NCBI GenBank assembly: GCA_902605755.1
Contig: CACLDR010000018.1
Span: 1-37,412 of the forward strand
Length of the DNA: 37,412 bases
Direction of reading: 5' to 3'
Source of the DNA: an uncultured Marinoscillum sp.
GTDB taxonomy: Bacteria; Bacteroidota; Bacteroidia; Cytophagales; Cyclobacteriaceae
Shown here: positions 18,972 to 27,126 of the stretch, one piece after another
Numbering within the stretch: position 1 is the first letter of the stretch
Layout of the letters: each line of letters begins with the position of its first letter
The notes under the pieces: generated by a model
Told to the model about the DNA's origin: nothing
The model's database searches: none
Seen by the model: only the letters and a program-made list of their open reading frames with translations
Position numbers and translations under genes: made by a program

Positions 18972-20630
18972 ATGTCACTAATCAAAGATATCGATCCAAC
19001 CCAAACGAAAAGCTGGAAAAAATTAGAACAGCATTTTAATGAAATCAAAGATCAATCTCTTATTGAACTTTTTAAAAAAGAGCCGAACCGTTTGGAATAT
19101 CTTTCATTTGATTCGGGAAATTTTTATTTTGATTTTTCAAAGAACCATTTAACCAAAAAAACTTTATCACTATTTTCTTCACTGGCTAAGGAAATGGGTT
19201 TAGGCAATGCCAAAAATGCTTTATTCCAAGGTCAGAAAATTAACAAAACGGAGGACCGTGCAGTTTTACATACAGCCCTAAGGAATATTAAGAAAAAGCC
19301 GATAAGTCTTGACGGCGTGGAATTAATGCAATTCGTATTCGCTGAATTAAATAAAATGAAAAATTTCAGCATCAAAATACATGAAGGGAAGCACTTAGGG
19401 TATAGTTCAAAACGAATTGAAAATATCGTGAATATTGGCATTGGAGGCTCTGATTTAGGTCCAAACATGGTTTGCGAGGCACTAAAACCATATTGGATTA
19501 AAGGAATTACACCTCATTTTATCTCCAACGTGGATGCAAGTCAAATTGATCCCCTTCTAAAAAAACTTAACCCTGAAACTACACTCTTCATCATAGCCTC
19601 AAAGACATTTACCACCCAGGAAACAATGACCAATGCCAGGACAGCACGTAATTGGTTCATTAATCATGCTTCAGAAAAAGAAATAGATAAACATTTTGTC
19701 GCAGTCTCCACAAACTCACAAAAGGTAATTGAGTTTGGAATTGATCCTCAACACATGTTTAAATTTTGGGATTGGGTAGGCGGCCGTTATTCACTTTGGT
19801 CAACAATTGGTTTAAGTATTGTTTGTGCAGTAGGTTATGATCATTTTACAGACCTCTTAAAAGGAGCAGAAAAAATGGATGAACATTTCTTGAATGCTCC
19901 TTTAGAATCAAACGCTCCAACTTTAATGGCTTTTATTGGTATTTGGTATAATAATTTTTTCAAAACTCAAACCCAAGTTATATTACCATACGACCAAAGA
20001 TTAGCCTATTTTTCAAAATATCTTCAACAAGCAGATATGGAGAGTAATGGTAAATCAATAGATCGAAATGGCAATCAAATCAAATATGAAACCGGCCAAA
20101 TTATTTGGGGAGAACCTGGAACCAACGGTCAGCATGCCTTTTATCAGCTTATACATCAAGGAACCAAAATAGTCCCTTGTGATTTTATTGCTGCTGCCCT
20201 GCCAGCACATGATAAAACAGATCACCATGACAAATTGATGGCTAATTTTATTGCCCAGACAGAGGCATTAATGAAAGGGAAAAATATCAAATCGGTTAAA
20301 TTGGAGCTAAAACAACAAAGTTTAAGTGATAAGGAAATCAAGACCCTACTTCCCTTTAAAGTTTTTGAAGGTAATCGACCAACCAGCACTATTTTAATCG
20401 ATAAATTATCTCCTGAAAATCTGGGTAGCCTCGTTGCTCTTTATGAACATAAAATTTTTGTTCAAGGATTCATTTGGAATATTTTTAGTTTTGACCAATG
20501 GGGAGTAGAACTAGGGAAGCAACTTGCTGGAAACATCTTGAATGAGATCAAATCCGGTGAAGTAGATAAATCTCACGATCCCTCTACTCAAAAAATGATT
20601 AAAAAATACCTTTCACACAAAAGATCTTAA
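18972..20630 (+). CDS. pgi: Glucose-6-phosphate isomerase
   Basis: A 552-residue glycolytic enzyme interconverting glucose-6-phosphate and fructose-6-phosphate. Family signatures: NIGIGGSDLGPNMV (phosphate binding), FIIASKTFTTQETMTNA, WDWVGGRYSLWSTIGLS (active-site Arg), EPGTNGQHAFYQLIHQG (contains the catalytic Glu and His region) and FDQWGVELGKQLA near the C-terminus. The length is typical of the long bacterial/eukaryotic form. Its 3' end overlaps the convergent SpoU methyltransferase gene by 18 bases, so the two transcripts must overlap or end inside each other. Confidence 0.96.
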   Translation: MSLIKDIDPTQTKSWKKLEQHFNEIKDQSLIELFKKEPNRLEYLSFDSGNFYFDFSKNHLTKKTLSLFSSLAKEMGLGNAKNALFQGQKINKTEDRAVLHTALRNIKKKPISLDGVELMQFVFAELNKMKNFSIKIHEGKHLGYSSKRIENIVNIGIGGSDLGPNMVCEALKPYWIKGITPHFISNVDASQIDPLLKKLNPETTLFIIASKTFTTQETMTNARTARNWFINHASEKEIDKHFVAVSTNSQKVIEFGIDPQHMFKFWDWVGGRYSLWSTIGLSIVCAVGYDHFTDLLKGAEKMDEHFLNAPLESNAPTLMAFIGIWYNNFFKTQTQVILPYDQRLAYFSKYLQQADMESNGKSIDRNGNQIKYETGQIIWGEPGTNGQHAFYQLIHQGTKIVPCDFIAAALPAHDKTDHHDKLMANFIAQTEALMKGKNIKSVKLELKQQSLSDKEIKTLLPFKVFEGNRPTSTILIDKLSPENLGSLVALYEHKIFVQGFIWNIFSFDQWGVELGKQLAGNILNEIKSGEVDKSHDPSTQKMIKKYLSHKRS

Positions 20631-21347
20631 TTGATACAAGAGAATGTTAGCACTCATTGCTACATTTAATGATTCAGCACTTCCATATTTTTTTATGGTC
20701 AATCGATCTTTGAGTAACGGTAAAATAGATGGACTGATGCCATGAGATTCATTACCTAAAATAAACCCACATTTGTTTGGACTACTAAAAGTATTTAAAG
20801 ATTTTCCAACTAAATCTAGACCATATAAGTCTCCTGAAAAGTTATTTAAGAAACTCTCTAAATCAACATATAATGCAGTTACGCGGGTAAAAGAACCCAT
20901 TGATGCTGTGAGTGTTTTTGGATTATGGAAATCTGCACAATTTTTACTGCAGATCAGATGCTTAAATCCAAACCAATCAAGGGCCCTGATTATATTCCCT
21001 AAATTTCCTGGATTCGCAATACCATCTAAAATAATGATTTGTCGCTCGTTAGAAAATTGATCTAATTCAACTTCCATACACTTAGCAACCGCCAAGCAAG
21101 CATTATTGGTAGTAAAGTTACCCATAACTGATAATTCTTTTTTCGAAATCAGCTTACAACCATAATTATTGAATAATTTTACATACGTATTGGTGCAAAA
21201 TAGATCTAAAACATCATACTTCGAATTTAATAATTCTTGTACATTCTTTAGTCCTTCAACTATAAACTTGTTTTCTTTTACCCTATTTTTTTTTAGTTTA
21301 AGCGACTTAACAAATTTAATTTCAGATTTTGTGGCTATTTTATTCAT
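20613..21347 (-). CDS. SpoU/TrmH-family RNA 2'-O-methyltransferase
   Basis: A 244-residue SPOUT methyltransferase when started at ATG 21347; the frame also allows a start at 21368, but MNKIATKSEIKFVKSLKLKK is the usual opening of the family. An N-terminal substrate-binding domain (VKENKFIVEG) is followed by the knotted SAM domain. Its three motifs are visible: ILDGIANPGNLGNIIRALDWFG, FILGNESHGIS and IKKYGSAESLNVAMSANILLY. It methylates a ribose of rRNA or tRNA; the exact site cannot be told. The start is 3 bases from the divergent tamL start, and the 3' end overlaps pgi. Confidence 0.88.
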   Translation of the reverse strand: MNKIATKSEIKFVKSLKLKKNRVKENKFIVEGLKNVQELLNSKYDVLDLFCTNTYVKLFNNYGCKLISKKELSVMGNFTTNNACLAVAKCMEVELDQFSNERQIIILDGIANPGNLGNIIRALDWFGFKHLICSKNCADFHNPKTLTASMGSFTRVTALYVDLESFLNNFSGDLYGLDLVGKSLNTFSSPNKCGFILGNESHGISPSILPLLKDRLTIKKYGSAESLNVAMSANILLYQLRSFV

Positions 21348-21350
21348 GTT

Positions 21351-23804
21351 TTGAAATATATCCTTCACTATTTATCATTAGCTCTTTCCCTATCCTCTTG
21401 CATAGGTTATCGCTTCCTGCCTGAAGGTGAAAAATTACTTGTCAAAGATCCTAAAATTATCGGACTTTCAACTAATCAAGAAAAAGAGATCGAAAACTTC
21501 GTCACTCAAAAAGCAAATAAACGATTGGCGAGCCTGCTACCCATTAGTTATCTCGCCAATATTTATGAGCTTGGAAAACTCAGATATGATACCGCGATAT
21601 ACCAGACAAAAATGAAAAGCTTAAATATTGAGGATAATTCTACAATTAGCAAATTAAATAACCCTCGCCATATTACTCGGATCACAAAAAAGGTCAATAA
21701 AAAAATCGATAAAACAAATGTTCAGATGACTCAAGGAAATTATCTTATGCGATTGGGAGAACCCTTGGCCGTATATGACAAGGAAAAACATATTGAATCT
21801 AAAGATAAGATCAAGCGCTATTTATCATCCAAAGGTTATTTAAATGTCAGCATAAACTTGATAGAAAAAAAAATAAGAAATAAAAAAATTAAAGTGGTTT
21901 ATAATATAAAATTAGGCGATCAGTTCTTGATTGACTCTATAAAATATGACATTAAGGATCAGAATATTAAAAAACTTTTAGAAGAAAATAAAAAAGTAAG
22001 TTTTTTAATAGAAGGAACACCATATGATCAGCAAAATATTAAAAAAGAGCGAGCACGCATTTATAATGTTTTATCCGATAACGGATATTATAAATTTGAT
22101 AAAAAATTTATCACTTTTGACTTAGATACTACCATTACAAAAAGAAATGATCTTTGGGTAACCGTAAAAATTTCCGCCCCATCTCAACGGAAATCTCACA
22201 ATAAGTATATAGTTCAAGCGGTAAATTTCTATTCATCAAGGAATACAGGATCTAAAAGAAAAAATAAATTGATGGACCGATATGAAGTAGTTTTTGATCA
22301 AAATAGTGATGGATTCAATAAAAAGATATTGAATAGGACTATTTCAATAAAACCAGATAATTTGTATAGCAAAGCAGAAATGCTAAAAACTCAGCAACGA
22401 TTAAACCTACTTGAGACTTATAAGTTCATCAATATTACTTACGATACTGTCAATCAAAATAATCTAATCGCTCAAATTTTTTCAAGCCCAATGGATAAAT
22501 ATCAAACAAGTAACGAAATTGGATTTTTGCAAGATGACTTTTCACAAGTTTTACCAGGACCTTTCATCAATCTCGGAGTTAAAAAAAGAAATGCATTTGG
22601 CAATTTTGAATTAGCTGAATTAAACTTAAATTTTTCACTTTTAGGTATCTCTAATATTGATTCAAGAAATCAGGCCTATTCTCTTTTTGAATATGGAGGA
22701 CGATTGGCTTTCACTTTTCATCAGTTTTTATTTCCTTTATCCCCGGATTTTAATAAAAAAATCAACTTACTTAACCCACGTACAAGACTTTCTTTCTACT
22801 ATAATTATGAAGACCGCACCAAAGAATACGAGAGAAACCAAATTTTTAGTGACTTCTCCTACCTATGGTCCCAAAATAGGAAAAAACAGTTCATATTTAC
22901 CCCCTTTGGGATTAATTATACTGAAATTCGTAAAATAGACCAATCATTTCAATCTTTTTTGGATACACAAGATACATTAGGCAATCGTTCATTGTCTGCA
23001 GCTTTTAAACCTTCACTTACTACACTAATTTCTTTTGAAGCCATCATAAATCAAAATAATTATGGTAATTTATCCTCAAAATCGAGCCTTTTAAGATTAC
23101 TAACTGAATCGGGCGGACTTTATGTAAACGCCTTTGAGAACTTACTTCCAAACTCAAATTTTACTTTATTCAAATGGCTAAAATTTAATATTGATTTTAG
23201 ATCTCATATGATTTCTAAAAGTGGTCAGATTGCTTTAAAAATTAATTTTGGAGCTGCTTATGCATATGGGGATGCCCAAGCCCTACCATATGAGCGAAGA
23301 TTTTATGCCGGTGGTAGCAATAGTATTCGAGCATGGCCTGTGAGAAGACTTGGACCTGGTGCCTATGGAGAAATTAACACTATGAAATATGCATTTAATC
23401 AGGATGAAGTAGCTCAAATAGACTATCAAAGAGAGCAAGGAGGAGATCTGATCATAGAGACCTCTTTAGAATACCGAAATAAATTGACAACCAATATAAA
23501 CTATGCTATCTTTGCGGATATAGGCAATATTTGGTTACTCAATGGCAACCAATCCATCAAAGATTACGAAGGAGATGATGGGATATTTCGGTTTAACTCG
23601 TTTTACAAAGAACTTGCCATGGGTATCGGTATGGGACTTCGATATGATTTCTCCTTCATGATCCTAAGACTAGATGGTGCCATTCAGGTGGTGGATCCCG
23701 CTCAGCCCACAGGCAAAAGATATGTTTTAAACCAACTATTGTCTCAAAATGGAGTTTTCAGGAATAAGTCTAACATAAATATAGGTATTGGACTACCTTT
23801 TTAA
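21351..23804 (+). CDS. tamL: TamL-type Omp85 outer-membrane lipoprotein
   Basis: An 817-residue Omp85 protein starting at TTG 21351. It has a lipoprotein signal, HYLSLALSLSSC, with Cys17 as the lipid-bearing residue. POTRA-like repeats span about residues 90-400 (KRYLSSKGYLNVSI, RIYNVLSDNGYYKF, RTISIKPDNLYSKAEMLKTQQRL), and a 16-strand-type barrel runs to the terminal NIGIGLPF. The L6 lock motif region reads RRFYAGGSNSIRAWPVRRLGPG. Bacteroidota carry this lipidated TamA/BamA relative, called TamL; it is thought to work with TamB in envelope biogenesis, but no tamB is in view. hemF follows after 5 bases. Confidence 0.85.
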   Translation: MKYILHYLSLALSLSSCIGYRFLPEGEKLLVKDPKIIGLSTNQEKEIENFVTQKANKRLASLLPISYLANIYELGKLRYDTAIYQTKMKSLNIEDNSTISKLNNPRHITRITKKVNKKIDKTNVQMTQGNYLMRLGEPLAVYDKEKHIESKDKIKRYLSSKGYLNVSINLIEKKIRNKKIKVVYNIKLGDQFLIDSIKYDIKDQNIKKLLEENKKVSFLIEGTPYDQQNIKKERARIYNVLSDNGYYKFDKKFITFDLDTTITKRNDLWVTVKISAPSQRKSHNKYIVQAVNFYSSRNTGSKRKNKLMDRYEVVFDQNSDGFNKKILNRTISIKPDNLYSKAEMLKTQQRLNLLETYKFINITYDTVNQNNLIAQIFSSPMDKYQTSNEIGFLQDDFSQVLPGPFINLGVKKRNAFGNFELAELNLNFSLLGISNIDSRNQAYSLFEYGGRLAFTFHQFLFPLSPDFNKKINLLNPRTRLSFYYNYEDRTKEYERNQIFSDFSYLWSQNRKKQFIFTPFGINYTEIRKIDQSFQSFLDTQDTLGNRSLSAAFKPSLTTLISFEAIINQNNYGNLSSKSSLLRLLTESGGLYVNAFENLLPNSNFTLFKWLKFNIDFRSHMISKSGQIALKINFGAAYAYGDAQALPYERRFYAGGSNSIRAWPVRRLGPGAYGEINTMKYAFNQDEVAQIDYQREQGGDLIIETSLEYRNKLTTNINYAIFADIGNIWLLNGNQSIKDYEGDDGIFRFNSFYKELAMGIGMGLRYDFSFMILRLDGAIQVVDPAQPTGKRYVLNQLLSQNGVFRNKSNINIGIGLPF

Positions 23805-23809
23805 AATCT

Positions 23810-24706
23810 ATGAAAACAGAAATAAGTACGCAATTCAAAAGACTTCAAGATCAAATTTGCATAGGTCTGGAGAAAATCAATACTGATTCTAAATTTTCTG
23901 AAGACTTATGGGATCGCCCCGGTGGCGGTGGTGGTCGAAGTCGTAACCTATCTGATGGTAATGTAATTCAAAAGGGAGGTGTAAATTTTTCCGAGGTGAA
24001 AGGGAAGACTCCTGAGCTTGTTTTAAAATCTTTAGATCTTCCACCATCAGATTTTTATGCTACCGGAATTTCTATTGTAATTCACCCCTTAAATCCATGG
24101 GTGCCTATCATACACATGAATGTGAGATATTTTGAGATTTCTGATGGTACTTATTGGTTTGGAGGAGGCATTGACCTAACACCACATTATGTGATTGAAA
24201 CAGATGCCGTTTTTTTTCATAAACAACTTAAAGCAATTTGTGATCAACATAACATCAGTAATTATAGTCAATTTAAAAAGTCGGCCGATGATTATTTTTT
24301 TATGCCGCATAGAAATGAAAGCCGAGGGATTGGAGGGATCTTCTTTGACCGTTTATCCTCAAAAGAGTACAAAGAAAAAGAAAAAATTTGGCAATTTATT
24401 CTAAGTTTAGGAAATGGTTTTTTACCCATATACATTGAATTAATTTCTCGAAATAAAGATCGCCCTTTTACAAAAGCACAAAAAGATTGGCAATACTTAA
24501 GAAGAGGTAGATATGTAGAATTTAATCTCGTTTTAGATAGAGGTACCAAATTTGGTTTGGATACAAATGGAAGAACGGAATCCATCTTAATGAGCCTTCC
24601 CCCTTTTGCAAGCTGGGAATATAATCATAATCCGGAACCGGAAAGTCTGGAGGCAAAAACTTTGACCTACCTAGTCAAAGATTTTGATTGGATCAGTCAT
24701 GATTGA
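23810..24706 (+). CDS. hemF: Oxygen-dependent coproporphyrinogen III oxidase
   Basis: A 298-residue enzyme that converts coproporphyrinogen III to protoporphyrinogen IX using oxygen, in haem synthesis. Conserved blocks: DLWDRPGGGGGRSRNLSDG, IVIHPLNPWVPIIHMNVRYF, YWFGGGIDLTPHY, FFMPHRNESRGIGGIFFD, RRGRYVEFNLVLDRGTKFGL and ESILMSLPPFASWEY. The length is standard. It implies aerobic or microaerobic growth. It lies 5 bases after tamL and overlaps the PAP2 gene by 8 bases, so the three are probably one transcript without an obvious functional link. Confidence 0.96.
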   Translation: MKTEISTQFKRLQDQICIGLEKINTDSKFSEDLWDRPGGGGGRSRNLSDGNVIQKGGVNFSEVKGKTPELVLKSLDLPPSDFYATGISIVIHPLNPWVPIIHMNVRYFEISDGTYWFGGGIDLTPHYVIETDAVFFHKQLKAICDQHNISNYSQFKKSADDYFFMPHRNESRGIGGIFFDRLSSKEYKEKEKIWQFILSLGNGFLPIYIELISRNKDRPFTKAQKDWQYLRRGRYVEFNLVLDRGTKFGLDTNGRTESILMSLPPFASWEYNHNPEPESLEAKTLTYLVKDFDWISHD

Positions 24707-25271
24707 ATTAATCAAATCTTTAGATATTGCATTACTTGACCTCATAAATGGTACAGGAAGACCTTTTCTAGATCCAATTATGATTTTCCTCTCGAATAAA
24801 TACGTTTGGATTCCTTTATATGTGTATCTTATATTCATACTTTACATAGATTACAGTAAACATTTTTGGATACCATTACTATTTATTCTGATCAGCTTGA
24901 CTTTATCAGATCAGTTTACTTCCTCGTTTATGAAACCTTATTTTCAGCGCTTTAGACCATGCTTAGATGGAAATATTAATATACTTATAGAAGTCGTAAA
25001 AGGTTGTGGCGGAAAATATGGATTTGCTTCCTCTCATGCAGCAAATTCGATGGGACTAGCTACTTTTTACCTTATGATGTTAAAACGAAAAAAAATGCTT
25101 GGTTATTGTATTTTGACTTGGGCATTATTGGTTGGCTATTCACGAGTTTATCTAGGTGTACATTATCCTGGAGATATCTTAGTGGGCTTTTTAGTAGGTT
25201 CATTTTTTGGGTATTTGTGCTATCTAACATGTCGCCTCGTTCTCAAAAGGTTAAGTTACTCTCTTAGTTAA
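24699..25271 (+). CDS. PAP2-superfamily membrane phosphatase
   Basis: A 190-residue membrane protein with about five hydrophobic segments. I choose ATG 24699 rather than the in-frame TTG 24684, since MIELIKSLDIALLDLING is the natural opening. The three phosphatase motifs are present: KPYFQRFRP (KX6RP), FASSHAANS (the SxxH motif with catalytic His) and SRVYLGVHYPGD (SRX5HX3D). It probably removes a phosphate from a lipid such as undecaprenyl pyrophosphate or phosphatidate; the substrate is not determinable. It overlaps hemF at its start and the convergent riboflavin synthase gene by 21 bases at its end. Confidence 0.88.
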   Translation: MIELIKSLDIALLDLINGTGRPFLDPIMIFLSNKYVWIPLYVYLIFILYIDYSKHFWIPLLFILISLTLSDQFTSSFMKPYFQRFRPCLDGNINILIEVVKGCGGKYGFASSHAANSMGLATFYLMMLKRKKMLGYCILTWALLVGYSRVYLGVHYPGDILVGFLVGSFFGYLCYLTCRLVLKRLSYSLS

Positions 25272-25841
25272 TATCTTTTCTATATACTTACCAATAATAT
25301 CAAACTCAATATTGACCCTATTCCCCTCTTTGAGTACTCCCAAATTGGTGTTTTCATAAGTATACGGAATAATTGCTACTTGAAATTGCATTTCCGATAC
25401 ATTAAAACAAGTTAGACTGATTCCATTTATTGTTACGCTTCCTTTTTCAACCATAATGTTGTTAGGTTCATCGAATATAAAAGTAAATAGCCAACTCCCT
25501 TGTGCATCTTCAACAGATAGGATGCGCGCAGTCTTATCAACATGTCCTTGCACCACATGACCATCAAATCTACTGTTAACGACCATACATCTTTCTAAAT
25601 TAACTGAATCCCCAATATTAAGAGTTTCAAAATTAGTTTTTTGCATTGACTCATCCACTAAAGTGACCCAATGCTTGTCACCCTCTGTGGCTGTTACAGT
25701 CAAGCATACGCCATTGTGTGCGACACTTTGATCTACCTTGAGATCCTGGCCAATTGATGAGGTAATACAAAAATTATAATTTTTATTTTTTTTAACTATT
25801 TCTGAAACTTTACCTTGAACCTCTATTATTCCTGTGAACAT
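25251..25841 (-). CDS. ribE: Riboflavin synthase, alpha subunit
   Basis: A 196-residue enzyme that dismutates two 6,7-dimethyl-8-ribityllumazine molecules to riboflavin. It opens with MFTGIIEVQGKV and contains two homologous lumazine-binding barrels. The first (about 1-97) has VAHNGVCLTVT and ends at the junction RFDGHVVQGHVD; the second (about 98-190) has KGSVTINGISLTC and NIEFDIIGKYIEK. The length is standard. The gene stands apart from other rib genes. Its start is 40 bases from the divergent pcm ATG, with a perfect 14-bp palindrome between them. No FMN riboswitch can fit in that gap. Confidence 0.95.
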   Translation of the reverse strand: MFTGIIEVQGKVSEIVKKNKNYNFCITSSIGQDLKVDQSVAHNGVCLTVTATEGDKHWVTLVDESMQKTNFETLNIGDSVNLERCMVVNSRFDGHVVQGHVDKTARILSVEDAQGSWLFTFIFDEPNNIMVEKGSVTINGISLTCFNVSEMQFQVAIIPYTYENTNLGVLKEGNRVNIEFDIIGKYIEKILTKRVT

Positions 25842-25848
25842 ACTATAA

Positions 25849-25869
25849 AATTATCGATAATTAGTTTTG
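25849..25869. promoter_or_regulatory. Palindrome plus -7 element between ribE and pcm
   Basis: AATTATCGATAATT (25849-25862) is a perfect 14-bp palindrome. Its last base begins TAGTTTTG (25862-25869), an exact plus-strand TAnnTTTG element 12 bases before the pcm ATG at 25882. No TTG lies at the ideal -33 distance. The layout suggests a dimeric protein site controlling pcm, ribE or both, though an AT-rich palindrome can arise by chance. Confidence 0.45.
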
Positions 25870-25881
25870 ATTTGCAATGAT

Positions 25882-26535
25882 ATGAATAATTTAAACGATA
25901 GCTACAAAGCTAAAGGTTTAAGGAGACAACTTGTTAAGGAAATTAAAAGAAAAGGAATAAGATCTGAAGCAGTACTCTCAGCGATTAAAAAAATGCCTCG
26001 ACATGCTTTTTTTGATCCTATTTTTCTTGAACATGCTTATGAGGATAAGGCCTTTCCAATCGGGGAAAAGCAAACCATCAGTCAACCCTACACGGTAGCT
26101 TTTCAAACCGAATTACTCGATGTTTCAAAGGGTGATAAAATTTTGGAAATTGGTACGGGTTCAGGATATCAAGCTGCAATACTTCTAGAATTAGGTGCAG
26201 AAGTCTTTACGATAGAATATAACCATAAGTTATTTCTAAAAACAACTGATTTTTTACCTAAGATAGGTTACTATCCTCATTTTTTTCATGGAGACGGCTC
26301 CCTAGGATTAGCCAAACATGCTCCATATGATAGTATTGTAGTGACGGCAGGCGCACCTAATATTCCAAATAAACTCATCAAACAATTAAAAATTGGTGGT
26401 ATTTTAGTTATTCCCGTAGGTGACCAAAAACAACAAAAAATGATCGCTATCAAGAAGCTATCAAAAAACAAGGCCTCAAAAAAGGAATTCACTCACTTTA
26501 GCTTCGTACCTTTATTGGGCAAAGATGGATGGTAA
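25882..26535 (+). CDS. pcm: Protein-L-isoaspartate O-methyltransferase
   Basis: A 217-residue SAM-dependent enzyme that methylates L-isoaspartyl residues and so starts repair of aged proteins. ATG 25882 is preferred over the in-frame TTG 25867, which falls inside the -7 promoter element. Visible motifs: KMPRHAFFDP, GEKQTISQPYTVAFQTELL (family signature), KILEIGTGSGYQAAILLELG (SAM motif I with IEYN after it) and APYDSIVVTAGAPNIPNKL, then GGILVIPVGDQ. The length is as usual. The thioesterase gene follows after 7 bases. Confidence 0.94.
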   Translation: MNNLNDSYKAKGLRRQLVKEIKRKGIRSEAVLSAIKKMPRHAFFDPIFLEHAYEDKAFPIGEKQTISQPYTVAFQTELLDVSKGDKILEIGTGSGYQAAILLELGAEVFTIEYNHKLFLKTTDFLPKIGYYPHFFHGDGSLGLAKHAPYDSIVVTAGAPNIPNKLIKQLKIGGILVIPVGDQKQQKMIAIKKLSKNKASKKEFTHFSFVPLLGKDGW

Positions 26536-26542
26536 CTAAAAA

Positions 26543-27052
26543 ATGAAGAAAACCTGTAAAGCGTCATGGGTCACCATGACTGAATTGATATTACCCAATG
26601 ATACCAATAATCTCAATAACCTGTTTGGTGGCAGGCTGATGCATTGGATGGACATTGCGGCGGCAGTCTCTGCCCAGCGCCACTGCAATAACGTAGTTGT
26701 AACCGCCTCAGTTGATAATATTTCCTTTTCTCAACCGATCAAGATAGGTAATGTAATTACCATTGAAGCGTTCGTAGTTAGAGCTTTCAAAACTTCCATG
26801 GAAGTATTTATCAAAGTCATCGCAGAGGACATTACAAATGTAAAGAAAATTCAAACACATACTGCTTTTTTTACTTTTGTCGCTGTTGATAAAACAGGTA
26901 CACCATTGAAAATTCCTGCGGTAAAGCCTGAATCACTATTGGAAAAAGAACTTTACAAAGGTGCCTTAAGGAGGAGACAATTGCGCTTGGTTCTCGCAAA
27001 AAGAATGGAGCCTAAAGATGCGCATGAGTTAAAAGCTTTATTTATTAAATAG
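26543..27052 (+). CDS. Acyl-CoA thioesterase, hotdog fold (YciA/BACH-like)
   Basis: A 169-residue single hotdog domain. NDTNNLNNLFGGRLMHWMDIAAAVSA is the central helix with its Asp and preceding Asn/Gly loop, and VTASVDNISFSQPIKIGNVI is the typical second block, as in YciA and the brain acyl-CoA hydrolase group. It is predicted to hydrolyse acyl-CoA to free acid and CoA in the cytosol, as a hexamer or trimer of dimers in relatives. Chain-length preference is unknown. It lies 7 bases after pcm and ends before a likely terminator. Confidence 0.88.
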   Translation: MKKTCKASWVTMTELILPNDTNNLNNLFGGRLMHWMDIAAAVSAQRHCNNVVVTASVDNISFSQPIKIGNVITIEAFVVRAFKTSMEVFIKVIAEDITNVKKIQTHTAFFTFVAVDKTGTPLKIPAVKPESLLEKELYKGALRRRQLRLVLAKRMEPKDAHELKALFIK

Positions 27053-27057
27053 GATTT

Positions 27058-27078
27058 GGTTGTTAATAACCTTTTTTT
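27058..27078 (+). terminator. Probable intrinsic terminator after the thioesterase gene
   Basis: A short stem GGTTG (27058-27062) / TAACC (27067-27071), including one G-T pair, with a 4-base loop, runs directly into seven T residues (27072-27078). It begins 5 bases after the thioesterase stop. The stem is weak, but the T run is good. Confidence 0.45.
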
Positions 27079-27126
27079 ATAACTTAAAAAAAATTCGAAA
27101 AAATTTTATTATTAACTAAAAAAATA

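Noticed and set aside
20773-21060. 95-codon plus-strand ORF inside the SpoU methyltransferase gene
   Set aside because: It mirrors conserved SPOUT motifs on the other strand.
25842-25881. FMN riboswitch for ribE
   Set aside because: The gap is only 40 bases and lacks any of the conserved FMN-aptamer blocks.
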